Below are positions 31,679-31,719 of a stretch of 31,719 bases of DNA, piece after piece; within the stretch, counting starts at the first letter, position 1, and each line of letters starts with the position of its first letter. Position numbers and translations under genes: made by a program. Source of the DNA: Fonticula-like sp. SCN 57-25 (taxonomy: Eukaryota > Nucleariida > Rotosphaerida); contig MEDX01000048.1 of NCBI GenBank assembly GCA_001724245.1, positions 1 through 31,719 of the forward strand, written 5' to 3'. The notes beneath the pieces were generated by a model that saw only the letters and a program-made list of their open reading frames with translations, did no database searches and was not told the DNA's origin.

Positions 31679-31719
31679 CCTATTCTCAGTTTGGCTTTAT
31701 ATTCTATATTCTTAATGCA

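Overview
The window is nuclear DNA from a compact, intron-rich microbial eukaryote. It holds fourteen spliced protein genes and one structured RNA gene in 31.7 kb. Hand-splicing of every gene gives uninterrupted frames across about 98 introns. Nearly all introns are 45-70 nt, start GTACG or GTGCG, carry a CTAAC/CTGAC/CTAAT-like branch site and end in CAG or TAG. Intergenic gaps are mostly 55-250 bp. I could not place the organism. A membrane hybrid histidine kinase, mitochondrial glycine C-acetyltransferase, GCLM and a villidin-type coronin-PH-gelsolin-headpiece protein fit an amoebozoan, an early-diverging fungus or a unicellular opisthokont better than a yeast, animal or plant.

Layout, left to right: a doubtful terminal exon (73-202); KBL/GCAT (+, 539-2099); a NEK-like kinase (+, 2543-3786); a UAS-UBX Cdc48/p97 adaptor (-, 3844-5695); SGF29 (+, 5915-7052); a Vma22/CCDC115 V-ATPase assembly factor (+, 7142-7933); DNAJC17/Cwf23 (-, 8005-9279); villidin (+, 9396-15067); NC2-alpha/DRAP1 (-, 15175-15980); ribosomal protein eS4 (-, 16230-17531); CPSF1/Cft1 (+, 17737-23063); PIG-A (-, 23152-24942); hybrid histidine kinase (+, 25156-28499); PRMT1 (+, 28800-29996); RNase P RNA (-, about 30171-30580); GCLM (+, 30706-31678).

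The genes are not an operon or pathway cluster. They are mostly housekeeping functions: transcription (SGF29, NC2-alpha), RNA processing (CPSF1, DNAJC17, RNase P RNA), translation (eS4), protein methylation, GPI-anchor synthesis, protein quality control, glutathione synthesis, and actin and two-component signalling. Many are arranged as divergent pairs with short shared promoters and convergent pairs with almost touching 3' ends.

I found no defence island, mobile element, CRISPR array or new multi-gene system. The observations most worth following are: an unannotated-looking RNase P RNA under spurious ORFs, sharing a 125-bp divergent promoter with GCLM; a repeated GCAAACT promoter element; a genome-wide-looking GTRCG donor consensus; a self-complementary long first intron in the eS4 gene; the villidin gene; a degenerate receiver in the histidine kinase; and a SUMO-consensus repeat tail on NC2-alpha.
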